Position numbers and translations under genes: made by a program. Below the pieces are notes generated by a model. The model was not told where the DNA came from. It did no database searches and saw only the letters and a program-made list of their open reading frames with translations. 64,000 nucleotides of DNA, taken from positions 62,001-126,000 of the forward strand of contig CAKZWF010000008.1 of the NCBI GenBank assembly GCA_937921865.1, given 5' to 3'. Shown here in pieces: positions 46,851 through 56,145 of the stretch (position 1 is its first letter; the number at the start of each line of letters is the position of its first letter). Source of the stretch: an uncultured Pseudomonadales bacterium. GTDB taxonomy: Bacteria; Pseudomonadota; Gammaproteobacteria; Pseudomonadales; Azotimanducaceae.

Positions 46851-47348
46851 TCAGCGGGAACCCGCCCGCCACTGCAGTGCCGAGGCTATGATGATGGCTG
46901 CGAAACCGACCAGAGCCCAGCCAGGTATGGTCAGGCCCAGGAACTGCCAGGAAACAGCAGCACAGTCGCCGGTTCCCTGTGTCATCAGTTGCAGCACCTG
47001 GCCAAGTGGGAAGTTCTCAAACAGATAATCCATGCTCGGACCGCAGGCGGGAACCTGATCCGCAGGTAGACTCTGCAGCCACAGCTGGCGGATCGAAAAG
47101 CCGCCGCCGACCAGACTGGCAATGATGGTCAGCAGCGGATAGATGCCCCAGCGCGGGTTGTGCATCAGACCGGCGAATGCGATGACCCCGGCAAAGAAAA
47201 ACCAGACCCGCTGCATCAGGCACAACGGGCAGGGCGCCATCCCGAACGCGTGTTCCATAATCAGCGCGCCACACAACAGCGCACCGCACAACAGCACCGT
47301 GATGCTCGCCAGAGCTTCCGCCTGGCTGCGGTATACACCGGCCATCAT
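46851..47348 (-). CDS. dsbB: Disulfide bond formation protein B
   Basis: 165 aa with four membrane helices. The first periplasmic loop has CPLC (MAPCPLCLMQRVW), which exchanges electrons with quinone. The second loop has the Cys pair in VPACGPSMDYL and GTGDCAAVSW, which reoxidises DsbA. The start overlaps the quinone oxidoreductase stop by 4 nt. Downstream is a perfect 10-bp hairpin (46826-46846) without U-tract, then the WD40 remnant. Confidence 0.95.
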   Translation of the reverse strand: MMAGVYRSQAEALASITVLLCGALLCGALIMEHAFGMAPCPLCLMQRVWFFFAGVIAFAGLMHNPRWGIYPLLTIIASLVGGGFSIRQLWLQSLPADQVPACGPSMDYLFENFPLGQVLQLMTQGTGDCAAVSWQFLGLTIPGWALVGFAAIIIASALQWRAGSR

Positions 47349-48322
47349 CGGACGTTGACCACGACTTTGCCGATAGCCTGGCGTTCGGACAGGCAGCGCA
47401 GCGCCTCCGCATACTGCTCCAATGAGAACTCTCGGCCAACCAGTGCCTGGATCTTGCCGGCACTGTGGAAGTCCAGCACCTGCTGCAGATTTTCCCGGGC
47501 TTCGGTCGGAAAGCGGGCTGACCAGGAGCCAAAGAACACTCCGACCAGCTGACAGCTTTTCAGCAGAATCAGATTGATTGGCACTTTCGGGATATCACCG
47601 GCGGCAAAGCCGATCACCAGAATACGCCCGTACCAGTTGATGCTGCGCATGCACTGATCGAACAGCGCACCGCCCACGGGATCGTAAATCACATCCGCGC
47701 CTTTACCGTCTGTCAGAGCCTTGACCTTGTCTTTGAGTTCGCCGTCACTGTAGTCGATCAGCTCATCCGCCCCTGCCGCTTTCGCGGCGGCCAGTTTTTC
47801 TGCGCTACTGGCTGCAGCCAGAACACGGGCGCCCATGGCTTTGCCCAGCTCTACCGCGGCCAGACCAACTCCCCCTGCGGCGCCTAGAACCAGCAGAGTT
47901 TCCCCCGGCTGCAGGTCTGCACGCTGTTTGAGTGCGTAGTACGAGGTTCCATAGGTGGTGCTGATTCCGGACGCCTGAGCAAAATTCATGCTCTCGGGTA
48001 TCCGTAACAGCGCTTTATCGCGGACCACCACCTGCTCGGCGAATCCTCCGACACCGGTGGCTGCGAAAACCCGTTCGCCCACTTCGAAGCCTGCCACGCC
48101 ATCTCCAAGGGCGGCGATCGTGCCGGCGAGTTCGCCACCGGGCGAAAACGGAAAAGGCGGCTGGCTCTGGTATTTCCCGGCAATCATCAGCACGTCCGGG
48201 AAGTTCAGCGCACTGGCGTGAACGTCGACGAGCACTTCACCGGTGCCGGGCTGGGGAGCGGGAATATCTTCCAGCACCAGACTTTCGGGGGGTCCATAGG
48301 CTTTACAAAGTACTGCTTTCAT
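47345..48322 (-). CDS. NADPH:quinone oxidoreductase family, zinc-independent MDR
   Basis: 325 aa from the ATG at 48322 (MKAVLCKAYGPPESLVLED). It is a medium-chain dehydrogenase/reductase: a GroES-like N-terminal half (ALNFPDVLMIAGKYQ, GGELAGTI) without zinc cysteines, and a Rossmann half with LGAAGGVGLAAVELGKAMG and DVIYDPVGG. Members reduce quinones or enoyl substrates with NADPH. Its stop overlaps the dsbB start, so they are co-transcribed; a link through the quinone pool is tempting but unproven. Confidence 0.88.
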   Translation of the reverse strand: MKAVLCKAYGPPESLVLEDIPAPQPGTGEVLVDVHASALNFPDVLMIAGKYQSQPPFPFSPGGELAGTIAALGDGVAGFEVGERVFAATGVGGFAEQVVVRDKALLRIPESMNFAQASGISTTYGTSYYALKQRADLQPGETLLVLGAAGGVGLAAVELGKAMGARVLAAASSAEKLAAAKAAGADELIDYSDGELKDKVKALTDGKGADVIYDPVGGALFDQCMRSINWYGRILVIGFAAGDIPKVPINLILLKSCQLVGVFFGSWSARFPTEARENLQQVLDFHSAGKIQALVGREFSLEQYAEALRCLSERQAIGKVVVNVR

Positions 48323-48415
48323 CAGGTCCTGAGTATTGTGGAAAACCTGCAAGGGTACTGGTCGATCCTGCAGCGTCAACTATCCTTCGACAGATAACAG
48401 CATTTGAGCAGTCAG

Positions 48416-48616
48416 ATGGCCCGAAATTGCCGATTTCTGAGGGATTTCCGAGGGTGCGGTCGCCCCTCTGAGAGGATACTGACGCTGCTGGCTGTTTTCA
48501 GCCTTGTCCTGGGGTCCGTGGTCAGCGTGTTAGAAACAGCCGTGGCAGATGAACGTGAGGAAGGCGATGCGATGATTGACGACCTGATGTTCACCAACTT
48601 TGTTGTTGAGCGCTGA
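48416..48616 (+). CDS. Possible small exported protein
   Basis: 66 codons from the ATG at 48416. A basic start (MARNCRFLRDFRGCGRPSER) is followed by a hydrophobic stretch (ILTLLAVFSLVLGSVVSVLE) and an acidic tail, a signal-anchor layout. It fills the otherwise empty 268 bp between two minus-strand genes and overlaps the end of acpH by 26 bp. There is no Shine-Dalgarno and no known family. Confidence 0.3.
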   Translation: MARNCRFLRDFRGCGRPSERILTLLAVFSLVLGSVVSVLETAVADEREEGDAMIDDLMFTNFVVER

Positions 48617-49220
48617 GCCATTCAATCGCGTGCTGTTGAATCTCCGGGAAGTACACGTCGAAGTCCTGCTGCAGATCATTGATCAGTCCAGGGACATCCC
48701 GGGACAGATGTTTGTCTAGGTCCTGGCGGCGCAGTCGGCGGGTTACTGAGCGCATTCCGCGCTCGACGGACTCCCATTCGAGATAGCTGGTCAGCAGATC
48801 GTTACCCACCATCCATTGGAAGAATTCCTGTCCGCGTACCGGCAGATGTGCGTCGCTGGCACCGATATGCTGATAGGTCTGTTGTGCGAACGCGTTCAAC
48901 GGCTGCTCATGGTGATCGTGCCAGGCATGTGCCAGCAGATGATCCGCGACGACGTCGACCAGCGGTGGCGCCAGACGACGCAGGACAGCCGGAAAACGAT
49001 TGCAGCTGCGACGGATGGCGTCATTCTGGTTGCTGTAGGCATCGATGCGTCGATGCAGGCGCACTCCGACCCCTAGTGCGGCAGGTAGACTTTCGGACAC
49101 CGGGCCTTTCAGGAAGTCACCGATAAACCCTCCGGCGATGAGCATCCGGGTTGCGTCAGCTGGCAGGTTGAGCTGGGTCGCCGCCTGTTCGGCGAGCAGG
49201 CAATGGGCCAGGAAGTTCAC
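48591..49220 (-). CDS. acpH: Acyl carrier protein phosphodiesterase (AcpH family)
   Basis: 209 aa. MNFLAHCLLA, GGFIGDFLKG, LHRRIDAY, DHLLAHAWHDH and GNDLLTSY are the signatures of the DUF479/AcpH hydrolases, an HD-like all-helical fold; His and Asp in these motifs are the metal ligands. E. coli AcpH removes phosphopantetheine from acyl carrier protein. Its start overlaps the gshA stop by 4 nt. Confidence 0.9.
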   Translation of the reverse strand: MNFLAHCLLAEQAATQLNLPADATRMLIAGGFIGDFLKGPVSESLPAALGVGVRLHRRIDAYSNQNDAIRRSCNRFPAVLRRLAPPLVDVVADHLLAHAWHDHHEQPLNAFAQQTYQHIGASDAHLPVRGQEFFQWMVGNDLLTSYLEWESVERGMRSVTRRLRRQDLDKHLSRDVPGLINDLQQDFDVYFPEIQQHAIEWLSAQQQSW

Positions 49221-50788
49221 TGGAAGGCCAGATAGGCCTTGAGAAATTCGTCGAAATCGACGCTGTCCTGGGTCTCGATTTCACGCTGGCGGACCAGGGA
49301 TTCTGCTGCCCCCTGCTGCATCTGCTGCAGCTGGTGTTCAGGCAGCGGGTGTTCGTTGAAGTAACCTTTTTGAGCAATTGACTGATTCATCGCAAAGCGG
49401 AAAAACGGCAGCTGCTGGCTGCGCATGATTGCCAGAACCCTGGCCGACGGGGTCAGTTCCGGCTCGTTCACTTTAGCCAGCTGTTCGCCCCAGGATTGAC
49501 TGAAAGCTCTGCGGGTGCTGGTGCGGTCGAGCAGGTCAGCCAGCGGTCGGATAGCGGTTAGTAGTTCCCTGGCCCAGTCGTCGAGGGCAATCTGATCATG
49601 GTCCCGGTCCAGCGTCAGACCGGGTCGGCGACCCTCTTCCACTACCTTGAGTTGGTTGGCCTGCATCCTTGCGGATTCGGCTTCACTGTCCTGGGGGCTT
49701 TCGCACAGCAGGCAGTACAACAGGAAACTGTCGAGAAAGCGGATTTCTGGAGCATCGATACCCATCGGCAGAAAGGGGTTGAGATCCAGGCAACGAACTT
49801 CCACGTATTCGACTCCCTGGCTGATCAGGGCTGTTAGTGGCCTTTCGCCGGAGCGGATAGGACGCTTTGGCCGAATGGTGCCGTAGAACTCATTTTCGAT
49901 CTGCAGGATTGCTGTATTGAGCTGGCGGTACTCACCGTCCACCTTGACCCCGATCGCTTCGTAGGGTGGATAGGTCTGAGTCAACGCCTGGCGCATGGTC
50001 CCGGCGTATTCTTCGAGACTGTTGTAAGACACATGCAGCAGACTCTGGGCATCACTCTGATAACCCAGGCGGCCCATTCTCAACGAGGTCGCATAGGGCA
50101 GATACAGCGATCCTTCGTCGAACACTTCCAGTGGATGGGCTCGATCTTTCACGAAGCTCTTGCAGATGGCGGGTGAAGCACCGAACAGGTAAATCAGCAG
50201 CCAGGAGAAGCGTCGAAAATTCCGGATCAGCCCGAAATAGGCGCGGGTTCGCAGATCCTGATCCAGCGCCACCTTGTGATGATCGGCATAAGCCTGCCAG
50301 AAGGCGTCGGGCGCGGAAAAGTTGTAGTGAATGCCCGAAATGGTCTGCATCAGACGCCCGTAACGATTGCCGAGGCCCAGACGGTAGACGGTTTTTGCGT
50401 TGGCAATGTTTGCGCTGCCGTAGCGTCCAACCGGAATGTCGCTGTCTGCGCCCATCATGCAGGGCATGCTGGACGTCCACAGCAGCTCGTCTTTCAGGTT
50501 CTGGTAGACGTAGCGGTGTACGTTCTCCAGCTCGTCCAGGGCACTTTCGGTGTCGTTGTGAACGCCGGTGATCAACTCCAGCTGAGCTTCGCTGAAATCT
50601 GTGGTGATCTGCGGGTGGGTGAGCGCTGAACCCAGTTCGACTGGGTGCGGTCGCTGCGACAGGCGGCCGTCGGCGCTGACCCGCAGACTTTCTTTCTCAA
50701 TGCCTCGTTGCAGCGCGTTGATGGCGCCGGGCGCATCACGCAGTGCGACCAGAATCTGAGGGTCCAGCTGCCCGGTTCGATCCGCCAC
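49217..50788 (-). CDS. gshA: Glutamate-cysteine ligase
   Basis: 523 aa from the GTG at 50788, which lies 7 nt after AGGAG (another GTG is two codons upstream). This is the gammaproteobacterial GshA type: GIEKESLRVSADGRLSQRPH, TDFSEAQLELITG, SSMPCMMGADSDIPVGRYG and EVRCLDLNPFLPMGID. It makes gamma-glutamylcysteine, the first step of glutathione synthesis. gshB is not nearby. A hairpin separates it from pckA. Confidence 0.96.
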   Translation of the reverse strand: MADRTGQLDPQILVALRDAPGAINALQRGIEKESLRVSADGRLSQRPHPVELGSALTHPQITTDFSEAQLELITGVHNDTESALDELENVHRYVYQNLKDELLWTSSMPCMMGADSDIPVGRYGSANIANAKTVYRLGLGNRYGRLMQTISGIHYNFSAPDAFWQAYADHHKVALDQDLRTRAYFGLIRNFRRFSWLLIYLFGASPAICKSFVKDRAHPLEVFDEGSLYLPYATSLRMGRLGYQSDAQSLLHVSYNSLEEYAGTMRQALTQTYPPYEAIGVKVDGEYRQLNTAILQIENEFYGTIRPKRPIRSGERPLTALISQGVEYVEVRCLDLNPFLPMGIDAPEIRFLDSFLLYCLLCESPQDSEAESARMQANQLKVVEEGRRPGLTLDRDHDQIALDDWARELLTAIRPLADLLDRTSTRRAFSQSWGEQLAKVNEPELTPSARVLAIMRSQQLPFFRFAMNQSIAQKGYFNEHPLPEHQLQQMQQGAAESLVRQREIETQDSVDFDEFLKAYLAFQ

Positions 50789-50806
50789 TGCCACTCTCCT
50801 GGCTGG

Positions 50807-50828
50807 GCCCGGTCGACAACGACCGGGC
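50807..50828. terminator. Hairpin between pckA and gshA
   Basis: A 9-bp GC stem (GCCCGGTCG / CGACCGGGC, loop ACAA) lies just after the pckA stop on the minus strand. No U-tract follows; gshA's AGGAG begins 5 nt later. It may act as a weak terminator or a translational/processing element. Confidence 0.4.
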
Positions 50829-50836
50829 TGGGTTAG

Positions 50837-52402
50837 CTAGAGATCCTGAACCGGACCAGCGTCGATAATGGCCTGATCAACGTCGTACTTGGTGAAATTC
50901 TCAATGAATTTACCAATCAACGTTTTTGCCGTTGCATCGTAGGCGTCTTTGTCTGCCCAGGTATTTCTGGGGTTCAGAAGCTGATCGTCAACACCTTCGA
51001 TGCTGGTGGGAACAGCGAGATTAAAGCCAGGCAACTGCTGGGTTGGTGCATTGTCTAAAGCCCCTGACTGGATCGCGTTAATGATTGCCCGGGTGGTTGG
51101 TATGCTGAAGCGCTTGCCAATGCCGTAGCCGCCCCCGGTCCAGCCGGTGTTAACCAGAAACACTTTCGAGCCAAAGTCTTCGATCCGCTTGATCAGCAGG
51201 TCCGCATAGACGCCGGCTGGTCGCGGGAAGAACGGTGCCCCGAAACAGGTTGAGAAGGTGGTCTTGAAGGCTTCCGTTGAGCCGACTTCGGTCGAGCCCA
51301 CCTGAGCCGTATAGCCGCTTAAGAAGTGGTAGGCGGCAGCCTCTTTAGACAGTGCCGCCACCGGAGGCAGCACGCCACTGACGTCGCAGGTCAGAAAGAT
51401 TACGTAACCCGGCTCGCCACCCCGATTATCGGGCACCTTGGCTTCAATATTATCGCGTGGATAGCAGGCCCGGGTATTCTCGGTCAGAGTTGAGTCGGCG
51501 TAGTCGGGGACCCGGGTTTCCGGGTCAATCACCACGTTTTCGACAATCGCGCCAAACGAGATCGCATCGAAGATTACCGGCTCATTCTTGCGGGTCAGGT
51601 CGATGCACTTGGCATAGCAACCGCCTTCAAAATTAAACACGGTGCCTTTGCCCCAGCCGTGTTCGTCATCACCGATCAGGAAACGATCCGGGTCTGCGGA
51701 CAGAGTGGTTTTGCCGGTGCCGGACAGACCAAAGAACAGGGTCACATCACCACTTTCGCCCATATTTGCTGAGCAGTGCATTGGCAGCACGTCTTTTTCT
51801 GGAAGCAGGAAATTCAGCACGGAGAACATCGACTTTTTCATTTCGCCCGCGTAGCGCATCCCGGCGATCAGGACCTTGCGCCGGGCGAAATTGATCATCA
51901 CTGTGCCATCGCCGTTGGTGCCATCGCGCTGCGGGTCGCAGATGAAACCGGGCGCGTTGACGATCTGCCAGACTTCTTTGTTGTGCGGATTGTAGTGATC
52001 GGGCGTGATGAACAATGCCTTGCCGAATAACCCATGCCACGCATATTCAGTGGAGACTTCAATCGGCAGGTAGTGCTCTGGATCAGCGCCAACGTGCAGA
52101 TTAGAGACAAAGGTCTCGCGATCTTCCATGTGCAGTTGCACCCGGTCCCACAGCGCATCGAAGACTTCACCGCCGATCGGCTGATTGATCGCGCCCCATT
52201 CGATGCTCTCTGCGGTGGAGGGTTCTTCGACAATGAATCTGTCGCGGGGCGAGCGTCCGGTGCGCTCGCCAGTCTGAACGACAATTGCACCATTGCTGGC
52301 GAATTGACCTTCGCCGCGCAGGACCGCCAGTTCGGCGAGCAGGGTTGATGAAAGGTCCACGTAGGTGGTGTTCTTCGACGTTGAATCGATGTCGACGGCC
52401 AT
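50837..52402 (-). CDS. pckA: Phosphoenolpyruvate carboxykinase (ATP)
   Basis: 521 aa. It converts oxaloacetate and ATP to PEP in gluconeogenesis. The kinase 1a/P-loop is [17 protein letters not shown], the 2 motif GDDEHGWG, the metal/oxaloacetate region [18 protein letters not shown], the substrate Arg in [12 protein letters not shown], and the adenine loop [19 protein letters not shown]. The gene precedes gshA and follows hslO as in E. coli. Its promoter carries an extended -10 between inverted repeats. Confidence 0.97.
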   Translation of the reverse strand: MAVDIDSTSKNTTYVDLSSTLLAELAVLRGEGQFASNGAIVVQTGERTGRSPRDRFIVEEPSTAESIEWGAINQPIGGEVFDALWDRVQLHMEDRETFVSNLHVGADPEHYLPIEVSTEYAWHGLFGKALFITPDHYNPHNKEVWQIVNAPGFICDPQRDGTNGDGTVMINFARRKVLIAGMRYAGEMKKSMFSVLNFLLPEKDVLPMHCSANMGESGDVTLFFGLSGTGKTTLSADPDRFLIGDDEHGWGKGTVFNFEGGCYAKCIDLTRKNEPVIFDAISFGAIVENVVIDPETRVPDYADSTLTENTRACYPRDNIEAKVPDNRGGEPGYVIFLTCDVSGVLPPVAALSKEAAAYHFLSGYTAQVGSTEVGSTEAFKTTFSTCFGAPFFPRPAGVYADLLIKRIEDFGSKVFLVNTGWTGGGYGIGKRFSIPTTRAIINAIQSGALDNAPTQQLPGFNLAVPTSIEGVDDQLLNPRNTWADKDAYDATAKTLIGKFIENFTKYDVDQAIIDAGPVQDL

Positions 52403-52423
52403 AATAAAAAACTAGTGTCTTCC

Positions 52424-52470
52424 CAAAGGGCGATTATGCCAGACCCGAAGGTGATCTCATAAGCCCTTTG
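52424..52470 (-). promoter_or_regulatory. pckA: Extended -10 promoter of pckA flanked by an 8-bp inverted repeat
   Basis: On the minus strand TGG-CATAAT (52441-52433) is an extended -10 with a five-of-six hexamer and no good -35. The start would be near 52426, 24 nt before the ATG. CAAAGGGC (52424-52431) and GCCCTTTG (52463-52470) bracket it 39 bp apart, suitable for an operator pair or an RNA stem. Confidence 0.45.
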
Positions 52471-52576
52471 TAAGCACTGCTGGTGGATTTGACGCAGGGC
52501 TGTATATCCGGGGCTTTAACAGTTTCGGGCCAGTTCAGCCCGGGAGCAGGTCGCTTCCGGACCTGGTCAGGGGCGC

Positions 52577-53482
52577 TCAATGAATGGTGTCGCTGCCCGG
52601 ATCCAGCAGCATGTGAATGTCTACCGGTTGGTAATCGTAGCTTGCCCCGCAGATTTCGCAGGTCACATTGATCGAACCGCGCTCTTCCAGCAGTGACAGG
52701 ATTTCCTCCCGGGGCAGGGAGCGCAGAGTATTGCTTGATCGGGCGCGGGAGCAGGAGCAGTCGAAGCGAAGGTGTCTTGGAAGGTGCACAGTGATGGTGT
52801 GCCCGGCAAAAGTCTGGCTCAAAAACAGCTCCGGCTCGAGTTCCGCCAGCTGTTGGAGGCTCAGCTGGGCAGCCTGCTGGCGAATCTGCGTCCACAGCCT
52901 GTCGTCACTTTCAAGGTGCATGTCGGTGGCCAGATCATCGCTGGGCAGGCGCTGCAGCAGCAGGCCGGTGATGCTGGTCTGGTCGTCAGCTGCGAAGTAG
53001 AAGTGGGTTGGCAGCTGTTCGCTGTTGGCAAAGTACTTATCCAGATTCGCCGCAAGACTGTTGCCAGTGAGCTCAATCAAACCCTGGTAGGAAAAAGGCT
53101 GATCGGAGTCTCGGGCAGCGGGCCGGGTCATCGTGATGGTGAGCTGGCCGCCACCAAGCAGATCCTGGAGCTGGGTTTCGGTTGGCGCGGCAGCCTCTTC
53201 GGGCCAGCGCGCGATACCGCGCAGCAACGCCCCCTGCCGGCATTCAGCCAGCACTGTGGTCAGCGGACCAGAGCTGCGTGATTGCAGTGATACGGCGCCG
53301 TCAAACTGGATGCCTTCACTGACCATAGCGACCGCGGCCAGCATTTCACTGAGCAATCCGGCGACGCCTGGCGGATAGTCCTGGCGCGCTCGAAACTCGT
53401 CAAGGACTCCGCTCAAGCGCACCCACTGGCCGCGGATTGGCGCGTTGGCGAAGCTGAAGCGGTGCAGTCGGTCAATGCTCAA
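52577..53482 (-). CDS. hslO: Hsp33 redox-regulated chaperone
   Basis: 301 aa from a TTG at 53482 (LSIDRLHRFSFANAPIRGQW, which aligns with the usual Hsp33 start). The frame also continues through more TTG codons in an adjacent tandem repeat. The C-terminal zinc switch has DCSCSRA and VTCEICGASY (CxC-x29-CxxC). It is an oxidation-activated holdase. The hslO-hslR order is as in E. coli. There is no ATG start at the 5' end, which is unusual. Confidence 0.93.
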   Translation of the reverse strand: MSIDRLHRFSFANAPIRGQWVRLSGVLDEFRARQDYPPGVAGLLSEMLAAVAMVSEGIQFDGAVSLQSRSSGPLTTVLAECRQGALLRGIARWPEEAAAPTETQLQDLLGGGQLTITMTRPAARDSDQPFSYQGLIELTGNSLAANLDKYFANSEQLPTHFYFAADDQTSITGLLLQRLPSDDLATDMHLESDDRLWTQIRQQAAQLSLQQLAELEPELFLSQTFAGHTITVHLPRHLRFDCSCSRARSSNTLRSLPREEILSLLEERGSINVTCEICGASYDYQPVDIHMLLDPGSDTIH

Positions 53483-53495
53483 GGTGTGTCTGTCT

Positions 53496-53565
53496 CCGCT
53501 CAAGGCTGTTAATCCGCTCAAGGCTGTCTAATCCGCTCAAGGCTGTTAATCCGCTCAAGGCTGTT
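53496..53565. repeat. 18-bp tandem repeat, about four copies
   Basis: Units CCGCTCAAGGCTGTTAAT at 53496-53513, 53514-53532 (19 bp, one inserted C), 53533-53550, and a 15-bp partial at 53551-53565. On the minus strand each unit reads through TTGAGCGGA and so carries a TTG codon. The first minus-strand unit supplies the hslR stop codon; the last lies just upstream of the hslO start. Confidence 0.9.
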
Positions 53566-53974
53566 CAAACGTCTCGCCTTTGAGCTTTTTCAGTTCGCGG
53601 CGGTCGCGTTTTGATGGGCGGTGTTCGGGCATTTTCAGGCCGGCGCGTTCCATGCGTCGTCGGGCTACTTCGGTTTCCCGTGCTTCGATGGACTCATCTG
53701 TTTCCCGGTACAGCTCCCCGGCTGCGGTGGCGTTGCCGCGCTTATCGCTCAGTCCGGTCACCACGATTGTCTCAGCCGTCCAGCCGCGACGAATGGTCAG
53801 TCGGTCACCGACTGCCAGCTCTTTGCTGACTTTGGGCCTTGTGGTCTGATCGTTGCTGACATTGACCAGGTGATAGTCGACTTTGCCGCCTTCGATAGCC
53901 GTTTTCGCCTGGGCGCGGGTTTTGAAAAATCGTGCCGCCCACAGCCAGCGGTCGAGGCGCACCGGGCTATTCAT
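53555..53974 (-). CDS. hslR: Hsp15 (S4-domain ribosome-associated heat-shock protein)
   Basis: 139 aa. An N-terminal S4 RNA-binding domain (VRLDRWLWAARFFKTRAQAK, IEGGKVDYHLVNV) and a basic C-terminal helix rich in Arg/Lys follow the Hsp15 layout. Hsp15 rescues 50S subunits carrying nascent chains after heat shock. The stop lies inside the tandem repeat. Its start overlaps the yrfG end by 8 bp. Confidence 0.93.
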   Translation of the reverse strand: MNSPVRLDRWLWAARFFKTRAQAKTAIEGGKVDYHLVNVSNDQTTRPKVSKELAVGDRLTIRRGWTAETIVVTGLSDKRGNATAAGELYRETDESIEARETEVARRRMERAGLKMPEHRPSKRDRRELKKLKGETFEQP

Positions 53975-54623
53975 GGGTCAGCAGATCCTGGAAGTCATGC
54001 AGGGCCGGGAAATCCAGCCCCTCCCTGTGTGGTTTGTCCGAGTCCGGCTTGGCAATTGTCAGCAGATGGGCAATGCCGAACTCGGCTGCCGCAACTAGCA
54101 CCTGATGATTGTCGTCGATGAGCAAGGTCCTTTGCGGATCGAATGGGTGTTCGTCCATCAGGCGCTGCCAGAACCGCTGGTCTTCTTTGGGGGAGCCGTA
54201 GTCGTGACAGGAAACGGTTTCATCAAGTCGACGGATAAGGTCGGCGTGCTCATTTTTAATGTTCAGACTGTCCCGGTGGGCATTGGTGACCAGCACAGAG
54301 CTCTTGCCGTGTTTGCGTAGCCAGTCGAGAAACTGCTCGGCGGAAGGACGGTAGGCAATCAGCTCTTTCAGTTCATGGTGCAGTTCAATCACATCCAGAC
54401 CAGTGAATTCGGCCCAGTAGTCGAGGCAGTAGAACTCAAGTTTACCTTTGGTTTCATCCATGTGGGCAAAAAGGTGAGACTCAGAGTGTGCCAGGGGCAA
54501 CTGGTGGGTCTGACTGTGACGTTCCGGGAGCAGATTAGTCCACAGGATATTGTCGTAACGCAGATCCAGCAGGGTGCCGTCCATGTCCAGGAGTACTGTG
54601 TCGATTGATTCCCAGCTGACCAT
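53967..54623 (-). CDS. yrfG: GMP/IMP nucleotidase YrfG (HAD family)
   Basis: 218 aa from the ATG at 54623 (MVSWESIDTVLLDMDGTLLD). HAD motif I is DMDGTLLDL, motif II VLVTNAHRDSL, motif III LLIDDNHQVLVAA. FYCLDYWAEFTGLDVIELHH is characteristic of the YrfG group, a purine nucleotide phosphatase in E. coli. It is divergent from nudE with 63 bp between the starts, and is followed by hslR and hslO. Confidence 0.9.
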   Translation of the reverse strand: MVSWESIDTVLLDMDGTLLDLRYDNILWTNLLPERHSQTHQLPLAHSESHLFAHMDETKGKLEFYCLDYWAEFTGLDVIELHHELKELIAYRPSAEQFLDWLRKHGKSSVLVTNAHRDSLNIKNEHADLIRRLDETVSCHDYGSPKEDQRFWQRLMDEHPFDPQRTLLIDDNHQVLVAAAEFGIAHLLTIAKPDSDKPHREGLDFPALHDFQDLLTHE

Positions 54624-54686
54624 CGGGCTGCTCAATACGCGGTGCGCGTATAATAGCGGCTTTCCAACTTTGAAAGTTGAGGCGAC

Positions 54687-55238
54687 GTGCCGGTACCTGA
54701 AATCAAAGAAATTCGCACCATCGCAAAATCCAGATTCTTCCGGATCGAAGAGATGGACCTGGAGTTTGCCAACGGCGTTGAGCGCACCTACGAGCGTCTG
54801 CCCGGATCCGGCACGCCGGCGGTCATGGTGGTACCGGTGACCGAGGCCGGTGAACTGCTGCTGATCCGTGAATATGCGGCCGGTTTCCACGAAATTCAGC
54901 TGACGCTGGTCAAGGGGGCTGCAGAGTCCGGTGAATCACTCGAAGAAGCCGCCAATCGTGAGCTCAAAGAAGAAGTTGGCTTTGGCGCTAAAAGCCTGCA
55001 GTTCATCCGTAAGCTGAACCTGGCACCCGGACACATGGGCTTCACCATCAATGTTTTTCTGGCACAGGGGCTGTATCCTGAGCAGCTGCCAGGCGACGAG
55101 CCGGAACCGCCGGAAGTTGTCAGGTGGCCAATGGCCCGCTTCGATGAACTGATCAGCAGTGATGATTTTCGCGAAGCCAGGGCGATTGCCGCCCTCTGTC
55201 TCGTTCGCCAGCATCTTGATTCGACTGGCGGGAACTGA
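54687..55238 (+). CDS. nudE: ADP compounds hydrolase NudE
   Basis: 183 aa from a GTG. The Nudix box GAAESGESLEEAANRELKEE (with VGF next) matches Gx5Ex7REUxEExGU exactly. The N-terminus (PEIKEIRTIAKSRFFRIEEM) and RWPMARFDELI are NudE features. It hydrolyses ADP-ribose, NADH and Ap3A. It is divergent from yrfG and lies 34 nt before cysQ, as in E. coli relatives. Confidence 0.94.
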   Translation: MPVPEIKEIRTIAKSRFFRIEEMDLEFANGVERTYERLPGSGTPAVMVVPVTEAGELLLIREYAAGFHEIQLTLVKGAAESGESLEEAANRELKEEVGFGAKSLQFIRKLNLAPGHMGFTINVFLAQGLYPEQLPGDEPEPPEVVRWPMARFDELISSDDFREARAIAALCLVRQHLDSTGGN

Positions 55239-55272
55239 AACTCCGCTCTACCGTCTCCAATACAGGATTCTT

Positions 55273-56085
55273 ATGGACACAAAACTCACAGACGCGCTCA
55301 TCGAGCTGACGCGCCGCGCCGGCGACGCCATTCTGGAAATCTATCAGACTGATTTTTCGGTTGAGACAAAGGGTGACGACTCGCCGTTGACCCAGGCCGA
55401 TCTGGCTTCGCACCGGACCATTGTTGAAGGCCTCAGCGCGCTGACGCCGGATATTCCTATCTATTCAGAAGAGTCCGAACCGCCGGATTTTGCCACCAGA
55501 CAAAGCTGGACGCGCTACTGGCTGGTCGACCCGCTGGATGGCACCAAAGAATTCATTAATAAAAATGGCGAGTTCACCGTGAACATCGCGCTGATCGAAA
55601 ACCATCAACCGGTCTTCGGCGTGGTAGGTGTGCCGGTCCAGGACGTGGTTTATACCGGCGACGCTGAACTGGGTGCGTTCAAGTACACGGCCGCTGGCCG
55701 TGAGACCCTGACCGGTCGCAAGATGGGCGATGGCGGCGTTACTATTGTGGCCAGCCGCAGCCATGGCGGCGAGCGACTGGAGAGTTACCTGGAGTCACTC
55801 CAGGCTGAATTTGGTGAGGTCGCACGGACACCGGTTGGCAGTTCTCTGAAGCTGTGTATTTTAGCTGAGGGCGCGGCGGATTTTTATCCTCGCCTCGGGC
55901 CCACTTCGGAATGGGACATTGCTGCTGCAGACGCAGTGCTCAGAGCAGCCGGGGGTGCTGTATGGGCGGTGGACGGTTCTGACCTCGACTACAACAACAA
56001 AGAATCCATCCTCAATCCGGAGTTCTTTGCGGTGTCTGACGGCGGCTTTCCTTGGCGGCAGCGTCTGCCCGCTGTGCCGGACTGA
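55273..56085 (+). CDS. cysQ: 3'(2'),5'-bisphosphate nucleotidase CysQ
   Basis: 270 aa from the ATG at 55273 (MDTKLTDALIELTRRAGDAI). It is an inositol-monophosphatase fold: the metal site YSEESE, VDPLDGTKEFINKNGEFTVN, and the second motif SEWDIAAADAVLRAAGG. It removes the 3' phosphate from PAP, produced in sulfate assimilation. It is probably co-transcribed with nudE. Confidence 0.95.
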   Translation: MDTKLTDALIELTRRAGDAILEIYQTDFSVETKGDDSPLTQADLASHRTIVEGLSALTPDIPIYSEESEPPDFATRQSWTRYWLVDPLDGTKEFINKNGEFTVNIALIENHQPVFGVVGVPVQDVVYTGDAELGAFKYTAAGRETLTGRKMGDGGVTIVASRSHGGERLESYLESLQAEFGEVARTPVGSSLKLCILAEGAADFYPRLGPTSEWDIAAADAVLRAAGGAVWAVDGSDLDYNNKESILNPEFFAVSDGGFPWRQRLPAVPD

Positions 56086-56145
56086 TACCGTCTGAATCCA
56101 ACTGCAATCCACTGACAAGACGACGAACGAATCGCGGAGGCAATC

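Noticed and set aside
53496-53565. Tandem repeat considered as a CRISPR array
   Set aside because: The 18-bp units are directly contiguous with no spacers.
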